Positions 35,943-44,737 of a DNA stretch of 64,000 nt are shown here, piece after piece. Position numbers and translations under genes: made by a program. The notes below the pieces were generated by a model. The model was not told the origin of the DNA, did not search any database, and worked only from the letters and a program-made list of their open reading frames with translations. Within the stretch, counting starts at the first letter, position 1. Each line of letters begins with the position of its first letter. Source of the stretch: Paenibacillus apiarius (lineage in GTDB: Bacteria > Bacillota > Bacilli > Paenibacillales > Paenibacillaceae); NCBI RefSeq assembly GCF_017052585.1, contig NZ_JAFFHZ010000001.1, forward strand, positions 3,587,001 to 3,651,000, given 5' to 3'.

Positions 35943-36634
35943 TTCAAATAAACCTCCGGTTTTGAATTTAAACGGTCATGTTGAAAATGATGCAGGACAG
36001 AAAGTTGAAACGTTACGCTTTGCAGAAAAGTGATAGGCATAGACATGATGTAAAGTGGGGTGCATTGGAATGTCGAAGAAGGGGAGAATGGCTGAAGCTC
36101 GTGTATCGGATCATAAATATGCTTTCTAATACGCCCGAAGCCGGTAACCTGACTAACAGAGCCAGCCTTCGAGATGAGTATAAACGAATGGGAGGATAAA
36201 TGTAAAATAAAAAATTATATTTTAAAATAGGAATTGAAAAAATATTTCGTTTTCGTATAATAAAGCTAAACCGCCTAAGAACCTGTCATATCATTTGAGC
36301 ATCATGCCAGCATCCCTTGCACCCTTCACAGAACTCCCGGATTTGTTGGATATCCTAGAAATCATCATTATTGAACACTTCTGCAATCGTTCTCAGCAAC
36401 GACTTCCGCAATTATCGAACAAGACATACTCCTGAAATTTTATATGACGAAATGAATGCAATTGCATCGCCAAGCTTTGTGCGCGTTGTTTGCGAATAGG
36501 TGTGCTTCTGGCTTCTGCCGTATGCCGTATGCGCTCCGGCTTTTTATGTTGCCGGAGAGGCGATTGGCGTTCCATAGCGAACATGCACATGCTATTTCGA
36601 TATATTCTGTCATCCTAGAAGGGGGAGAGATACA
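35943..36634. other. Gene-free divergent region between murQ and anmK
   Basis: It contains a plus-strand promoter-like pair, TTGAAA (36234-36239) and TATAAT (36256-36261) with a 16-base spacer in AT-rich surroundings, a likely diverged reverse copy of the dispersed repeat at 36071-36098 (GAAGAAGGGGAGAATGG), and the hairpin CTCCGGC-TTTTTATGTT-GCCGGAG (36534-36557) just before anmK. The 370-base leader between promoter and anmK is long enough for a regulatory RNA, but I recognise none. Short open frames here lack ribosome binding sites. Confidence 0.55.
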
Positions 36635-37822
36635 ATGCGGGTGCCATTGGCAGGCAAGCCGGTTCACACCATTATCGGCTTAATGTCCGGCACGTCATTG
36701 GACGGAATTGACGCTGCCGTCGTTCAAGTGCATGGATGCGGAATGGATGCGAAGGCCGAATTGCTCGCTTTCCATTGCATGGAATATGAATCGGAGCTGC
36801 GGGAACGATTAAAGGCGCTGTGCAGCAACGGACATTCCCGCGTCGCAGACCTATGCGTGATGAATGCCTACTTAGGACGGCGATTTGCCGAAGCCGCGCA
36901 GGAAGCGGCTGAATCGGCCGGGCTCCCGCTGGATGACATCGACTTCATCAGCTCGCACGGCCAGACCGTCTGGCACCAGCCGACAGTGATAGGAGAGGAA
37001 CCCTATTTTATGCCATCGACGCTGCAAATCGGCGACTTGTCCGTAATCGCCAAGCTGACCGGCAAACCCGTTATTGGAGATTATCGTCCGGCCGATATGG
37101 CCGTGGGCGGTCAAGGAGCCCCTTTGACGCCGTATGCGGATTATATTTTTTTCCGGCATGACGACATCGGCAGAATCGTGCAGAACATCGGGGGGATCGG
37201 GAATTGTACCATACTTCCGGCGGGAGCGTCGTCTGATGCAGTTACCGCTTTTGATACCGGACCCGGCAACATGCTGATCGATGAAGCGATATACCAATTG
37301 TCCGACGGAGCGCTCCACTATGATCGGAATGGGGAGTGGGCCGCGCAAGGGAAGGTGAATGAAGAGCTGCTCTTGGAGATGCTGGCTCACCCTTATTTTC
37401 GGCTGGAACCGGCCAAGACGACCGGGAGAGAGATGTTCGGCCGTGAATATGCCGCGGTGTGGATCGCGGAAGGTCTCAATCGGCAGTTGACTGCCGAAGA
37501 TATCGCCGCCACATTCACGGCGCTGACCGTACGCTCGATTGCATGCGCTTACCGCGAATTTGTCTTCGGACTGCATTCCGTTCACGAAGTAATCGTCAGT
37601 GGCGGCGGGGCCAACAATTCGACGCTCATGCGCTGGCTGGCAGCGGAACTGCCGGAGCAGAAGGTGATGGCATCCGACGAGTGGGGCCTATCGGGCGATG
37701 CGAAAGAGGCGGTTGCCTTCGCGTTGCTGGCCAATGATTTTGTGCATGGCGTTCCCAACAACCTGCCTGCCGTGACCGGTGCGGCAAGCTCGACCGTCAT
37801 GGGGAAGCTGGCGCTGCCATAA
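36635..37822 (+). CDS. anmK: 1,6-anhydro-N-acetylmuramic acid kinase
   Basis: A 395-residue sugar kinase of the ASKHA fold. AnmK opens the anhydro ring and phosphorylates in one step, giving MurNAc-6-P, the MurQ substrate. Motifs visible are IIGLMSGTSLDGIDAAVVQ at the N-terminus, ISSHGQTVWHQP, DYRPADMAVGGQGAPLTPY, NIGGIGNCTI and FDTGPGNMLIDE. GGGGGAGAG precedes the ATG. It heads a run of same-strand genes that continues through an ABC transporter to an RpiR regulator. Gram-positives generally do not make anhydroMurNAc themselves, so the substrate may be imported from other bacteria. Confidence 0.95.
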   Translation: MRVPLAGKPVHTIIGLMSGTSLDGIDAAVVQVHGCGMDAKAELLAFHCMEYESELRERLKALCSNGHSRVADLCVMNAYLGRRFAEAAQEAAESAGLPLDDIDFISSHGQTVWHQPTVIGEEPYFMPSTLQIGDLSVIAKLTGKPVIGDYRPADMAVGGQGAPLTPYADYIFFRHDDIGRIVQNIGGIGNCTILPAGASSDAVTAFDTGPGNMLIDEAIYQLSDGALHYDRNGEWAAQGKVNEELLLEMLAHPYFRLEPAKTTGREMFGREYAAVWIAEGLNRQLTAEDIAATFTALTVRSIACAYREFVFGLHSVHEVIVSGGGANNSTLMRWLAAELPEQKVMASDEWGLSGDAKEAVAFALLANDFVHGVPNNLPAVTGAASSTVMGKLALP

Positions 37823-37848
37823 TTGCCGATTGGAGAGGAGATTCAGAG

Positions 37849-37929
37849 ATGAACAAGGGGAGGCAACGAGTGACGCGGTGGCTTGATTACTTTGATTTAA
37901 AACAAAATGAAAGCGGTTGCTTGTCTTGA
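37849..37929 (+). CDS. 26-residue ORF coupled to the serine hydrolase gene
   Basis: ATG at 37849, six bases after GAGAGGAG, encodes 26 residues (MNKGRQRVTRWLDYFDLKQN, then ESGCLS). Its stop codon overlaps the TTG start of the next gene (TTGA at 37926-37929), which itself lacks a good ribosome binding site, so translation of the hydrolase probably depends on reading this ORF. No homology is recognised. It could instead be the broken N-terminus of the hydrolase after a frameshift. A cre-like site lies inside it. Confidence 0.5.
   Translation: MNKGRQRVTRWLDYFDLKQNESGCLS
37908..37921 (+). promoter_or_regulatory. cre-like site inside the 26-codon ORF
   Basis: TGAAAGCGGTTGCT matches 12 of 14 positions of the CcpA consensus and shares 15 of 17 bases with the site at 30379. 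Within the transcribed region it could act as a transcription roadblock. Confidence 0.5.
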
Positions 37930-39122
37930 AGAGGCCTGTTCAACCGGGTGAAGCGGAGAGGTTGGACCTAAGTAATACCGATTTGCAAGCGGCTTGGGCG
38001 CTCCTCGATCATGCGGTCGCGCAGCAGGACATCCCCGGCGGCGTCGCGCTTGTCGCACGGCATGGGCATTTCGCCACTTATGCGGCAGGCCATGCCGTGT
38101 TGGGCAGCGATGCTAAGATACCTGCCTCTGCCCACACCCTCTATGATTGCGCTTCGCTGACTAAGGTTGTCGTCACGCTGCCGCTGATTTTGCTGCTGTC
38201 GGATCAAGGGAAGCTCCAGCTGAACGATCCGGCGGCCGCCTATGTGCCGGAATTCGGGGAGTCCGGCAAGGACGCGGCTACCATCTGCCAGCTGCTTGCG
38301 CATACTTCGGGATTGGCCGCGCACTGTGACTTGTACTCTCACGGATGGACGCCGGATGAAATGTTCATGCACATTTGCCGGATGAAGCCGGTATACGTTC
38401 CTGGCACCCGCTGCGTATACAGCTGCTTGGGCTATATCGTACTCGGCCGCATTGCGGAGCGGCTTCTGGGCGAGCCGCTCGCTCAGGCCGCCGAACGCTT
38501 GCTATTCCGGCCGCTCGGAATGGCGGCCAGCCGCTACAACCCGCCGTGCGAATGGCGCCCGCGCATCGCCGCGACCGAGTATGATCCAGCGCTGGACGGG
38601 TTCCGCTGGGGCCGCGTGCATGACGAGAATGCGGACGCGTTCGGCGGGGCCTGCGGCAATGCAGGGCTGTTCGCCACCGCGGGCGATCTGGCGCGATACG
38701 CGCAGATGTGGCTCGCCAGCGCCAACGCAGGCGGCAGCGTAGACGAAGCCGGCGCAGCCGCACACCATTGCGCGTATTCGCCGCCCGGCACTGCATTCAA
38801 CACCCATGCGGCGCAAGCCATCGCGCTCCTCTCGCCGTCTGCGGTCCGGCAAGCCCTCAGCAGCCATACGCGCCATATCCCCGGGGCCCATAGGGGGCTG
38901 GGCTGGGTGCTGAAAAACGACCCGGCAGATGTGACGGGCAGCGGATTTTCGCCGAGCAGCTACGGGCATACCGGCTTCACGGGCACGAGCCTCTGGATCG
39001 ATCCCGAGCACGATCTTGCCGTTGTCCTGTTGACGAATCGGGTGCATTTCGGACGCAACGCATCCATTGCGAAGCTGCGTCATGATTTCCATCAAGCAGT
39101 CGCAGCGGCACTGCGAGCTTAG
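37926..39122 (+). CDS. Class C beta-lactamase-fold serine hydrolase (YbbE/AmiE-like)
   Basis: A 398-residue protein of the penicillin-binding/class C beta-lactamase family. Ser-x-x-Lys is seen in CASLTKVVVTLP, the Tyr motif as YSCLGY (usually YSN), and the third motif as HTGFTGT. No signal peptide is visible, so it should be cytoplasmic. In B. subtilis the MurNAc operon includes YbbE (AmiE), a serine hydrolase of this family that removes peptides from MurNAc; the neighbourhood here (AnmK, MurQ, RpiR) supports the same role, though an esterase or D-peptidase cannot be excluded. The start is TTG 37926, overlapping the stop of the preceding small ORF; TTG 37917 is also in frame. Confidence 0.75.
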   Translation: MKRPVQPGEAERLDLSNTDLQAAWALLDHAVAQQDIPGGVALVARHGHFATYAAGHAVLGSDAKIPASAHTLYDCASLTKVVVTLPLILLLSDQGKLQLNDPAAAYVPEFGESGKDAATICQLLAHTSGLAAHCDLYSHGWTPDEMFMHICRMKPVYVPGTRCVYSCLGYIVLGRIAERLLGEPLAQAAERLLFRPLGMAASRYNPPCEWRPRIAATEYDPALDGFRWGRVHDENADAFGGACGNAGLFATAGDLARYAQMWLASANAGGSVDEAGAAAHHCAYSPPGTAFNTHAAQAIALLSPSAVRQALSSHTRHIPGAHRGLGWVLKNDPADVTGSGFSPSSYGHTGFTGTSLWIDPEHDLAVVLLTNRVHFGRNASIAKLRHDFHQAVAAALRA

Positions 39123-39295
39123 AACGCCACCCGCAAATGTCCGTGCTCATCCGTGCTCAGTATATAAAACGATTACGAAGCATTGATTTTGAATGGGGGT
39201 GAATATATTTCCAAAAGAGATTGAACACGAAGCAGAAGCAGCATAATGCCGCACAGCTTCATGAATGAAATGAGCTCAAAAAAGGGGGGCCGCCT

Positions 39296-40273
39296 GTGGC
39301 AGACCTGAACTACCGTTACTATGAACCGGGTGACGAAGCGCACATCGTCCCGCTCTGGAATCGCACCCTCATCTCCGATCCGATTACCGCCAAGCGATTC
39401 CGCAACTTGGTGCTGCTCGACGCGAACTTCGATCCGCAGGGGATGCGCCTCGCGTTCGAAGGCACGGATCTGGTCGGCTGCGTCTATGCCGTCCGCCGCC
39501 GTCTGCCTATGCATGGAACAGACGTGGAGCCGGAGAACGGCTGGATTCCGTTCTTTTTTACCGCTGCTTCGCATCGGCGCCAAGGAATCGGCTCCCGGCT
39601 TCTGCACGATGCGTTTGGCTTCCTGCGGAAGCAGGGCAGACAGACCGTCTTCTTTGCCTCCTACGCGCCGAACTACATCGTGCCGGGAATTGATGCCAAG
39701 GCATATCCAGAGGGCCGGGCCTTCTTGCAGCGGCATGGCTTTGTACGGCAAGCGCGGGCGGTTGCGATGGATATCCCGCTTGCCGGGTTCGAAATTCCCG
39801 CGGAGGTGCAAGATCTGAAGCGGCAGCGATTGGCGGAAGGATATTCGTTCGAATCAGCACAGGATCGCGATTTGGTGGAGCTAATCGGATTCGCGACACG
39901 GGTGTTCAATCCCGATTGGGGGCGCGCCATACGCGAAGGCATTTTGCAAGGCCTGCCTTTGTCGCAGATTATAGTTGCCCGGGAGAAGGAACGACTGGTC
40001 GGGTTCTGCATGCACGGCGGTTATGAAGGCATCCGGGAGCGATTCGGACCGTTCGGGGTCGATCCCGCGCAGCAGGGCAGAGGGTTAGGAAAAATATTGC
40101 TCTATGACGTGCTATTTGGCATGCGCGCCATCGGCCTGCACGGAGCCTGGTTTCTATGGACGGGGGAAACGACGCCGGCCGGCGTCCTGTACGCGCGGTC
40201 GGGCTTTGCGATTACCCGGAAGTTTGACGTGATGCGGCGTTCCATCGCCAATCCGGAATTCAATATCGAATAG
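39296..40273 (+). CDS. Double-domain GNAT acetyltransferase
   Basis: A 325-residue protein with two GNAT folds. The acetyl-CoA loop of the first is SHRRQGIGSRLLHDAF (about 98) and of the second DPAQQGRGLGKILLYDVL (about 257). Substrate unknown; a GNAT gene (ybbJ) also occurs near the MurNAc genes of B. subtilis, so an amino-sugar or peptide substrate is possible. The start is GTG at 39296 with GGGGGG upstream. It lies 173 bases after the hydrolase and 15 bases before the sugar-binding protein gene, so it heads or joins the ABC-transporter transcript. Confidence 0.85.
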   Translation: MADLNYRYYEPGDEAHIVPLWNRTLISDPITAKRFRNLVLLDANFDPQGMRLAFEGTDLVGCVYAVRRRLPMHGTDVEPENGWIPFFFTAASHRRQGIGSRLLHDAFGFLRKQGRQTVFFASYAPNYIVPGIDAKAYPEGRAFLQRHGFVRQARAVAMDIPLAGFEIPAEVQDLKRQRLAEGYSFESAQDRDLVELIGFATRVFNPDWGRAIREGILQGLPLSQIIVAREKERLVGFCMHGGYEGIRERFGPFGVDPAQQGRGLGKILLYDVLFGMRAIGLHGAWFLWTGETTPAGVLYARSGFAITRKFDVMRRSIANPEFNIE

Positions 40274-40288
40274 GGGGATAGGTTGCGA

Positions 40289-41671
40289 ATGAATACATGG
40301 AAAAAAATGTTGGTTCTCTTCCTCGCACTCGCCATGATGGTTGTGGCGGCAGCGTGCAGCAGGGGCAATAGTGCCACGAAGGAAACGCCGGGAGGCGCCG
40401 GGGGAGATGCAGCGGCGTCCGATACGGTGAAAGTATGGACTTATCCGGTCCATCAAGCGTATGAAGACGAATTGAAGCAGCTCATTCCGGAGTTCATGAA
40501 GCAGCATCCGAATATCAAAGTCGAATTCGAAGTGCTCTCCTGGGCGGAAGGGCCGAAGAAGTTTGACGTCGCCTTGAACGCCGGCAACCCGCCGGACATT
40601 TATTACGGCGGCCTGTCCGGCGCTTATGTGAATACCGGCATGGTCGTTCCGCTCGACGGCTACCTCACGCAAGAGATTAAGGACGACTACGAGCCTGGTA
40701 TACTCGAATTCGGACAAATTCAAGGCAAGCAATATATGCTGCCGCTGACATCCGGCCAATGGGAATGGGGCGGCAACAAGCGCATACTGGAAGAAGCGGG
40801 CATCGATTGGAAGAGCATCCAGCAGAATGGCTGGTCATGGACCGAGTTCACGGAATTGGCCAAAAAAATGACGAAAAAGCTGCCTGACAATTCCATGCAG
40901 TACGGAGTGGTTACCGATGGCACGAGCCTTGATTTCAGCCAGCTCATTACGAAAAATGCCGGCCTCGTCGATTTGGTGGACGAGAGCGGCAAGTTCATCT
41001 GGAACGACGACCGCATTCTCGATTCGCTCAACTTCGTCGATTCCTTGATGAAGGATGGCATTATGCCGAAGGAAACAGGCGCTCTGACGCCGCAGCAGCG
41101 GACGCAAATGTTCTACGACGGCAAGGCCGCCATTATCTCCAAGGCGATTCCATACTACGACACGATGATCGCGAATCGCAACAGAGATATCGACGCAGGC
41201 AAAGCAAACGGGGAAAAGATTGAATTCATCCTGCTTCCGGTTCCTCACCACGACAAACACCCGGCCAAAACCTACACCACCAGCGAAGGCTACATGATGT
41301 TCCAACAGAAAAACGGCAAAGACGAACAGCATTTGAAAAACGTGTTCCTCGTGCTCGACTTCTTGACGGGCGCGCAAGGGGGCAACTCCTCGAACGAGCT
41401 GTGCCTGCCGTTCACGCGCAAGTCGCAGGCGAAAGCGTTCGAAGACAAGGGCAAAGCAACTCAGCATAACTGGGATGCGGCGGTGAAGTTTGCCCAAAAT
41501 CCAGCGCCTTCGGTCGAGAACAAGGTCGGCTTGGACGTTTCCTCCAAGATGAAGCAGTTCCGCGAGCAGGTGCAAAAACCAGCGTTCCAAGCACTCTTCG
41601 CCGGCGAGAAGACTCCGCAGCAAATTGCGGAGGAATTCAAAGCCAAGGGCGAGCAAATGTTTGGCGGGTAA
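40289..41671 (+). CDS. Extracellular carbohydrate-binding lipoprotein of an ABC importer
   Basis: A 460-residue family-1 solute-binding protein. The lipoprotein signal ends in MVVAAAC (Cys about 23), followed by a Ser/Gly/Ala-rich spacer, then the MalE/UgpB-type core: VKVWTYPVHQAYEDELKQ, NAGNPPDIYYGG, GQWEWGGNKRILEEAG, FYDGKAAIISKAIPYY. The start at 40289 follows GGGGGATAGG; the upstream TTG at 40283 is unlikely. Two permease genes and an ATPase gene follow. The substrate is not readable from sequence; the cell-wall salvage genes around it suggest an amino sugar or muropeptide fragment. Confidence 0.9.
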   Translation: MNTWKKMLVLFLALAMMVVAAACSRGNSATKETPGGAGGDAAASDTVKVWTYPVHQAYEDELKQLIPEFMKQHPNIKVEFEVLSWAEGPKKFDVALNAGNPPDIYYGGLSGAYVNTGMVVPLDGYLTQEIKDDYEPGILEFGQIQGKQYMLPLTSGQWEWGGNKRILEEAGIDWKSIQQNGWSWTEFTELAKKMTKKLPDNSMQYGVVTDGTSLDFSQLITKNAGLVDLVDESGKFIWNDDRILDSLNFVDSLMKDGIMPKETGALTPQQRTQMFYDGKAAIISKAIPYYDTMIANRNRDIDAGKANGEKIEFILLPVPHHDKHPAKTYTTSEGYMMFQQKNGKDEQHLKNVFLVLDFLTGAQGGNSSNELCLPFTRKSQAKAFEDKGKATQHNWDAAVKFAQNPAPSVENKVGLDVSSKMKQFREQVQKPAFQALFAGEKTPQQIAEEFKAKGEQMFGG

Positions 41672-41689
41672 CGCCGAGTAGAGTGTGAG

Positions 41690-41748
41690 TGACGGGAAGA
41701 GGCCCTCTATGTCAGTCGTATGGGGCCCTTCCTTCTTCCCGTCATTTT
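41690..41748 (+). terminator. Hairpin between binding-protein and permease genes
   Basis: TGACGGGAAGA and TCTTCCCGTCA pair perfectly, with an inner GGCCC/GGGCC pairing, followed by TTTT. Such partial terminators often keep binding-protein mRNA more abundant than permease mRNA. Confidence 0.75.
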
Positions 41749-41784
41749 GATGCAACAAATATGATATCGGACAGGAGGATTGTG

Positions 41785-42744
41785 ATGCAGCAACATGCCG
41801 ACAATGCGCTCCCGAGCCGCCCGACCGGTCCGATGAAGCCCGGAACACCCACCAGAACTGGCTCAGCAATGAGACGTTTTCTCCGGGACTACGGGTGGGC
41901 TTACGTGTTCATCCTGCCGCCGGTGCTGCTATTTCTCGTTTTTACGTTGTATCCGGTCGTCTCGGCATTTCTTATGAGCTTTCAGAAGTATACGGTGTTG
42001 AACTCGACGTGGATTGGACTCGACAACTACAACACGATGGTTCGGGATGATGTCTTCTGGAAGTCGATGAAAAATACCGTCATTTTCACTGCCGGCACCG
42101 TTCCGGTCAACATCATCATCACATTCGGGCTGGCGTATCTCATCTTTCAGATGAAGCGTTCCTGGCAGACGTTCTTCAAGGCGGTGCTCTACTTGCCGGG
42201 CGTCGCTTCCGGCGTCACCATCTCGCTTGTATGGCTGGCGATTTTCGATCCTTCCCCGAACGGCATTTTCAATATGCTGCTGGGCCTGTTCGGCATCGAA
42301 CCGATCATATGGCTCGGCAAGTCGAACACAGCGCTGTTCACGCTCATGCTGGTAACCTATTTCAGCTCGCATGGAGCCGGCATCATATTGTATATGGCCG
42401 CGATGGGCGGAATTCCGAAATCGCTGTATGAAGCGGCAGACATCGATCATGCCAGCGGCTGGTCGAAGTTCCGCAACATTACGTGGCCGCTTTTGAAGCC
42501 GACGACGCTCTATTTGCTCGTGACCGGCGTCATCACGTCGTTCCAGGTCTTCATTAGCGTCTACTTGATGACTCAGGGCGGACCGAACTTCGCCACGACG
42601 ACGATTGCTTACTTGGTGTACCAGACCGCTTTTGTATTCTACGATTTCGGCCTCGCGTCCGCGCAATCGTTCGTGCTGGCCGCCGTCATCATCGTCGTAT
42701 CGATCGTTCAATTCAAATTTTTCTCGTCGGACGTCGAGTACTAG
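41785..42744 (+). CDS. Sugar ABC transporter permease (MalF/UgpA type)
   Basis: A 319-residue inner-membrane permease with about six transmembrane helices starting near residue 40 (GWAYVFILPPVLLFLVF). The cytoplasmic EAA loop reads KSLYEAADIDHASGWSKFRNI, the contact for the ATPase. AGGAGG lies five bases before the ATG at 41785; the longer frame from 41689 would run through the hairpin. It pairs with the frameshifted permease gene 11 bases downstream. Confidence 0.92.
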   Translation: MQQHADNALPSRPTGPMKPGTPTRTGSAMRRFLRDYGWAYVFILPPVLLFLVFTLYPVVSAFLMSFQKYTVLNSTWIGLDNYNTMVRDDVFWKSMKNTVIFTAGTVPVNIIITFGLAYLIFQMKRSWQTFFKAVLYLPGVASGVTISLVWLAIFDPSPNGIFNMLLGLFGIEPIIWLGKSNTALFTLMLVTYFSSHGAGIILYMAAMGGIPKSLYEAADIDHASGWSKFRNITWPLLKPTTLYLLVTGVITSFQVFISVYLMTQGGPNFATTTIAYLVYQTAFVFYDFGLASAQSFVLAAVIIVVSIVQFKFFSSDVEY

Positions 42745-42755
42745 GGGGAGAGCAT

Positions 42756-43585
42756 GTGAGAACAAGATCGTACCCGCTGTTTATCGCCGTCGCCGCCATC
42801 GTCATCATCTTCTGGGCCGTGCTGTCGATCGTTCCGCTGTATTGGATGTTCATCGGCTCGTTCCAAGATTCGCTCGCTGCGGCTGTATACAAGCCGAAGA
42901 TGTTTCCCGACCTCTGGTCGTTTGTCCCTTATGAACGCTTTTTTCAGAAGACGAATGCCTGGAAGTGGCTGTTCAACTCCATGCTCGTGTCCGGCGTGCT
43001 GACGGTGACGAACGTGTCGCTTCGCTTGCCGGTTACGCGTTCGCGAAGCTGAAGTTTCCCGGCAGCAATTCGGTCTTTTGGGTGCTGCTCAGCACGATGA
43101 TGATTCCCGCGCAGGTAACGCTGATTCCGTTGTATGTGCTCGTCATCAACGTGTTCGACATGGCGAATACGTATACCGCCATCATTTTGCCGTCGGTCGC
43201 TACAGTCGGTAATATCTTTTTGATGAAGCAGTACATGTCGACGCTGCCGACATCGCTTATTCACGCGGCCCGCATCGATGCCTGCAGCGAATTCCGCATC
43301 TTTACGCACATTATTTTGCCGATGGCGAAGCCAGGCTTGGCAGTGCTTGCTATCTTCACCTTCGTGGCGAGCTGGAACGACTTCTTCTGGCCATTTCTCG
43401 TCACGCAGAGCTCGGACATGCAGACGATTCAGGTCGGCTTGGCCAGCTTCCGCTTCGCGGAATCGACCGATTATGGCGGCATGATGGCCGGGGCTACAGT
43501 GGCCGCATTGCCGATGATCGTGCTGTTCTTCTCGCTGCAGAAATATTTCCTGCAGGGAATTACGATCGGCGCCGTCAAAGGCTAG
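42756..43585 (+). pseudogene. Sugar ABC transporter permease (MalG/UgpE type) with a 1-bp frameshift
   Basis: The first part (GTG at 42756, RTRSYPLFIAVAAIVIIFW ... FNSMLVSGVLTVTNV) and the second (SLAGYAFAKLKFPGSNSVFW ... GAVKG) are consecutive pieces of one permease in different frames. At 43014-43020 the DNA reads GTGTCGC; adding one T (GTGTTCGC) restores TNVFASLAGYAFAK and gives exactly 277 codons, the normal family length. The EAA loop TSLIHAARIDACSEFRIF is intact in the second part. Everything else in the operon is intact, so a sequencing error or very recent mutation is likely. If real, the transporter lacks one permease. Confidence 0.88.
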
Positions 43586-43606
43586 AAACTGCTCAGGAGG
43601 AACGAT

Positions 43607-44716
43607 ATGGCTCGAGTTGAATTCAAAAATGTCGTTAAGGAATTTCACGACGAGAAGCGGGGGAACTTCACCGCCGTATCCGATTCCAGCTTCGTTGTCG
43701 AGGATAAGGAATTCGTCGTGTTCGTCGGACCGTCGGGATGTGGCAAGACGACGTCGCTGCGCATGATTGCCGGACTTGAACGGCAGTCTGGCGGAGATAT
43801 TCTGATTGGCGATCGGATCGTCAATCATCTGCATCCGAAGGATCGGGACATCGCGATGGTGTTTCAAGATTACGCGCTGTATCCGCATATGACGGTAGAG
43901 GAGAATTTGTCGTTCGGTTTGAAAAATTTGAAGCGTCCGAAAGAGGAGATTGCGGCCAAGGTGAAGGATGCGGCGTCCATTCTCGGCTTGGATGAGATGC
44001 TGGATCGCAAGCCGCGCGAGCTGAGCGGCGGCCAGCGGCAGCGCGTCGCGGTCGGACGCGCCATCGTGCGCGATCCGCAGGTGTTCCTGTTCGACGAGCC
44101 GCTCTCGAACCTGGACGCGAAGCTGCGCGTCCAGATGCGCGTGGAGCTGGCGGAGCTGCACAAGCGGCTTGGCGCGACGATCGTCTACGTCACGCACGAT
44201 CAGGTGGAGGCGATGACGCTAGGCGATCGCATCGTCGTCATGAATCAAGGCCGCATTCAACAGGTCGCCTCCCCGACGGAGCTGTACAACCGGCCGGACA
44301 ACATGTTCGTGGCCGGATTTATCGGTTCGCCAGCCATGAATTTCATGGATGGGCGCGTGGAAGGCGGCTCGATCCGATTGGAAGGCCAGTCGATCTCCCT
44401 CGGCGAGGAGCAGGCGAAAATGCTGCAGAGCTACGACGGCAGCGCTGTCGTCGTCGGCATTCGCCCGGAGCATATTTATGGCGAGGACTTGACGATGAAC
44501 GTGTCGAAGGAGCATGCATTAACCGCTCCAATTCATGTCATCGAAAATCTCGGGGCCGAAACTCTAATCTATTTCCGTATCGGCAACCGCATCGTGACTG
44601 CGAAAGTCAACCCCGAGACCGAAGCGCGCATCGGGCAGATGAAGACGTTCGTCATCGAGCGGAACAAGCTTCATTTCTTCGATCCGTCGAGCGAGCAGCG
44701 CATCGCGACCGGCTAA
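43607..44716 (+). CDS. Carbohydrate ABC transporter ATPase (MsmX/UgpC type)
   Basis: A 369-residue ATPase with Walker A GPSGCGKTTS, Q-loop VFQDYALYPHMTV, signature [14 protein letters not shown], Walker B VFLFDEPLSNLD and the H-loop VTHDQVEAMTLGD, then a C-terminal TOBE-type regulatory domain from about 240. Many Bacilli use one such ATPase for several sugar importers; here it is built into the operon, 21 bases after the permease. GGAGGAACG precedes the ATG. It energises the adjacent MalF/MalG-type pair. Confidence 0.93.
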   Translation: MARVEFKNVVKEFHDEKRGNFTAVSDSSFVVEDKEFVVFVGPSGCGKTTSLRMIAGLERQSGGDILIGDRIVNHLHPKDRDIAMVFQDYALYPHMTVEENLSFGLKNLKRPKEEIAAKVKDAASILGLDEMLDRKPRELSGGQRQRVAVGRAIVRDPQVFLFDEPLSNLDAKLRVQMRVELAELHKRLGATIVYVTHDQVEAMTLGDRIVVMNQGRIQQVASPTELYNRPDNMFVAGFIGSPAMNFMDGRVEGGSIRLEGQSISLGEEQAKMLQSYDGSAVVVGIRPEHIYGEDLTMNVSKEHALTAPIHVIENLGAETLIYFRIGNRIVTAKVNPETEARIGQMKTFVIERNKLHFFDPSSEQRIATG

Positions 44717-44737
44717 GCCAATCAACGAGAAAGGATG

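Noticed and set aside
35151..35951. 266-codon frame antisense to murQ
   Set aside because: Shadow of murQ; His/Arg-rich product typical of antisense translation.
35978..36199. Short frames in the murQ-anmK gap
   Set aside because: No ribosome binding sites; one runs through a probable repeat copy.
39163..39178. Third cre site before the GNAT gene
   Set aside because: TAAAACGATTACG-like sequence has at least three mismatches in the core and lacks the extension shared by the other two sites.
42944..44197. 417-codon minus-strand frame over permease and ATPase genes
   Set aside because: Arg/His/Gln-rich antisense product; both sense genes have strong family motifs.
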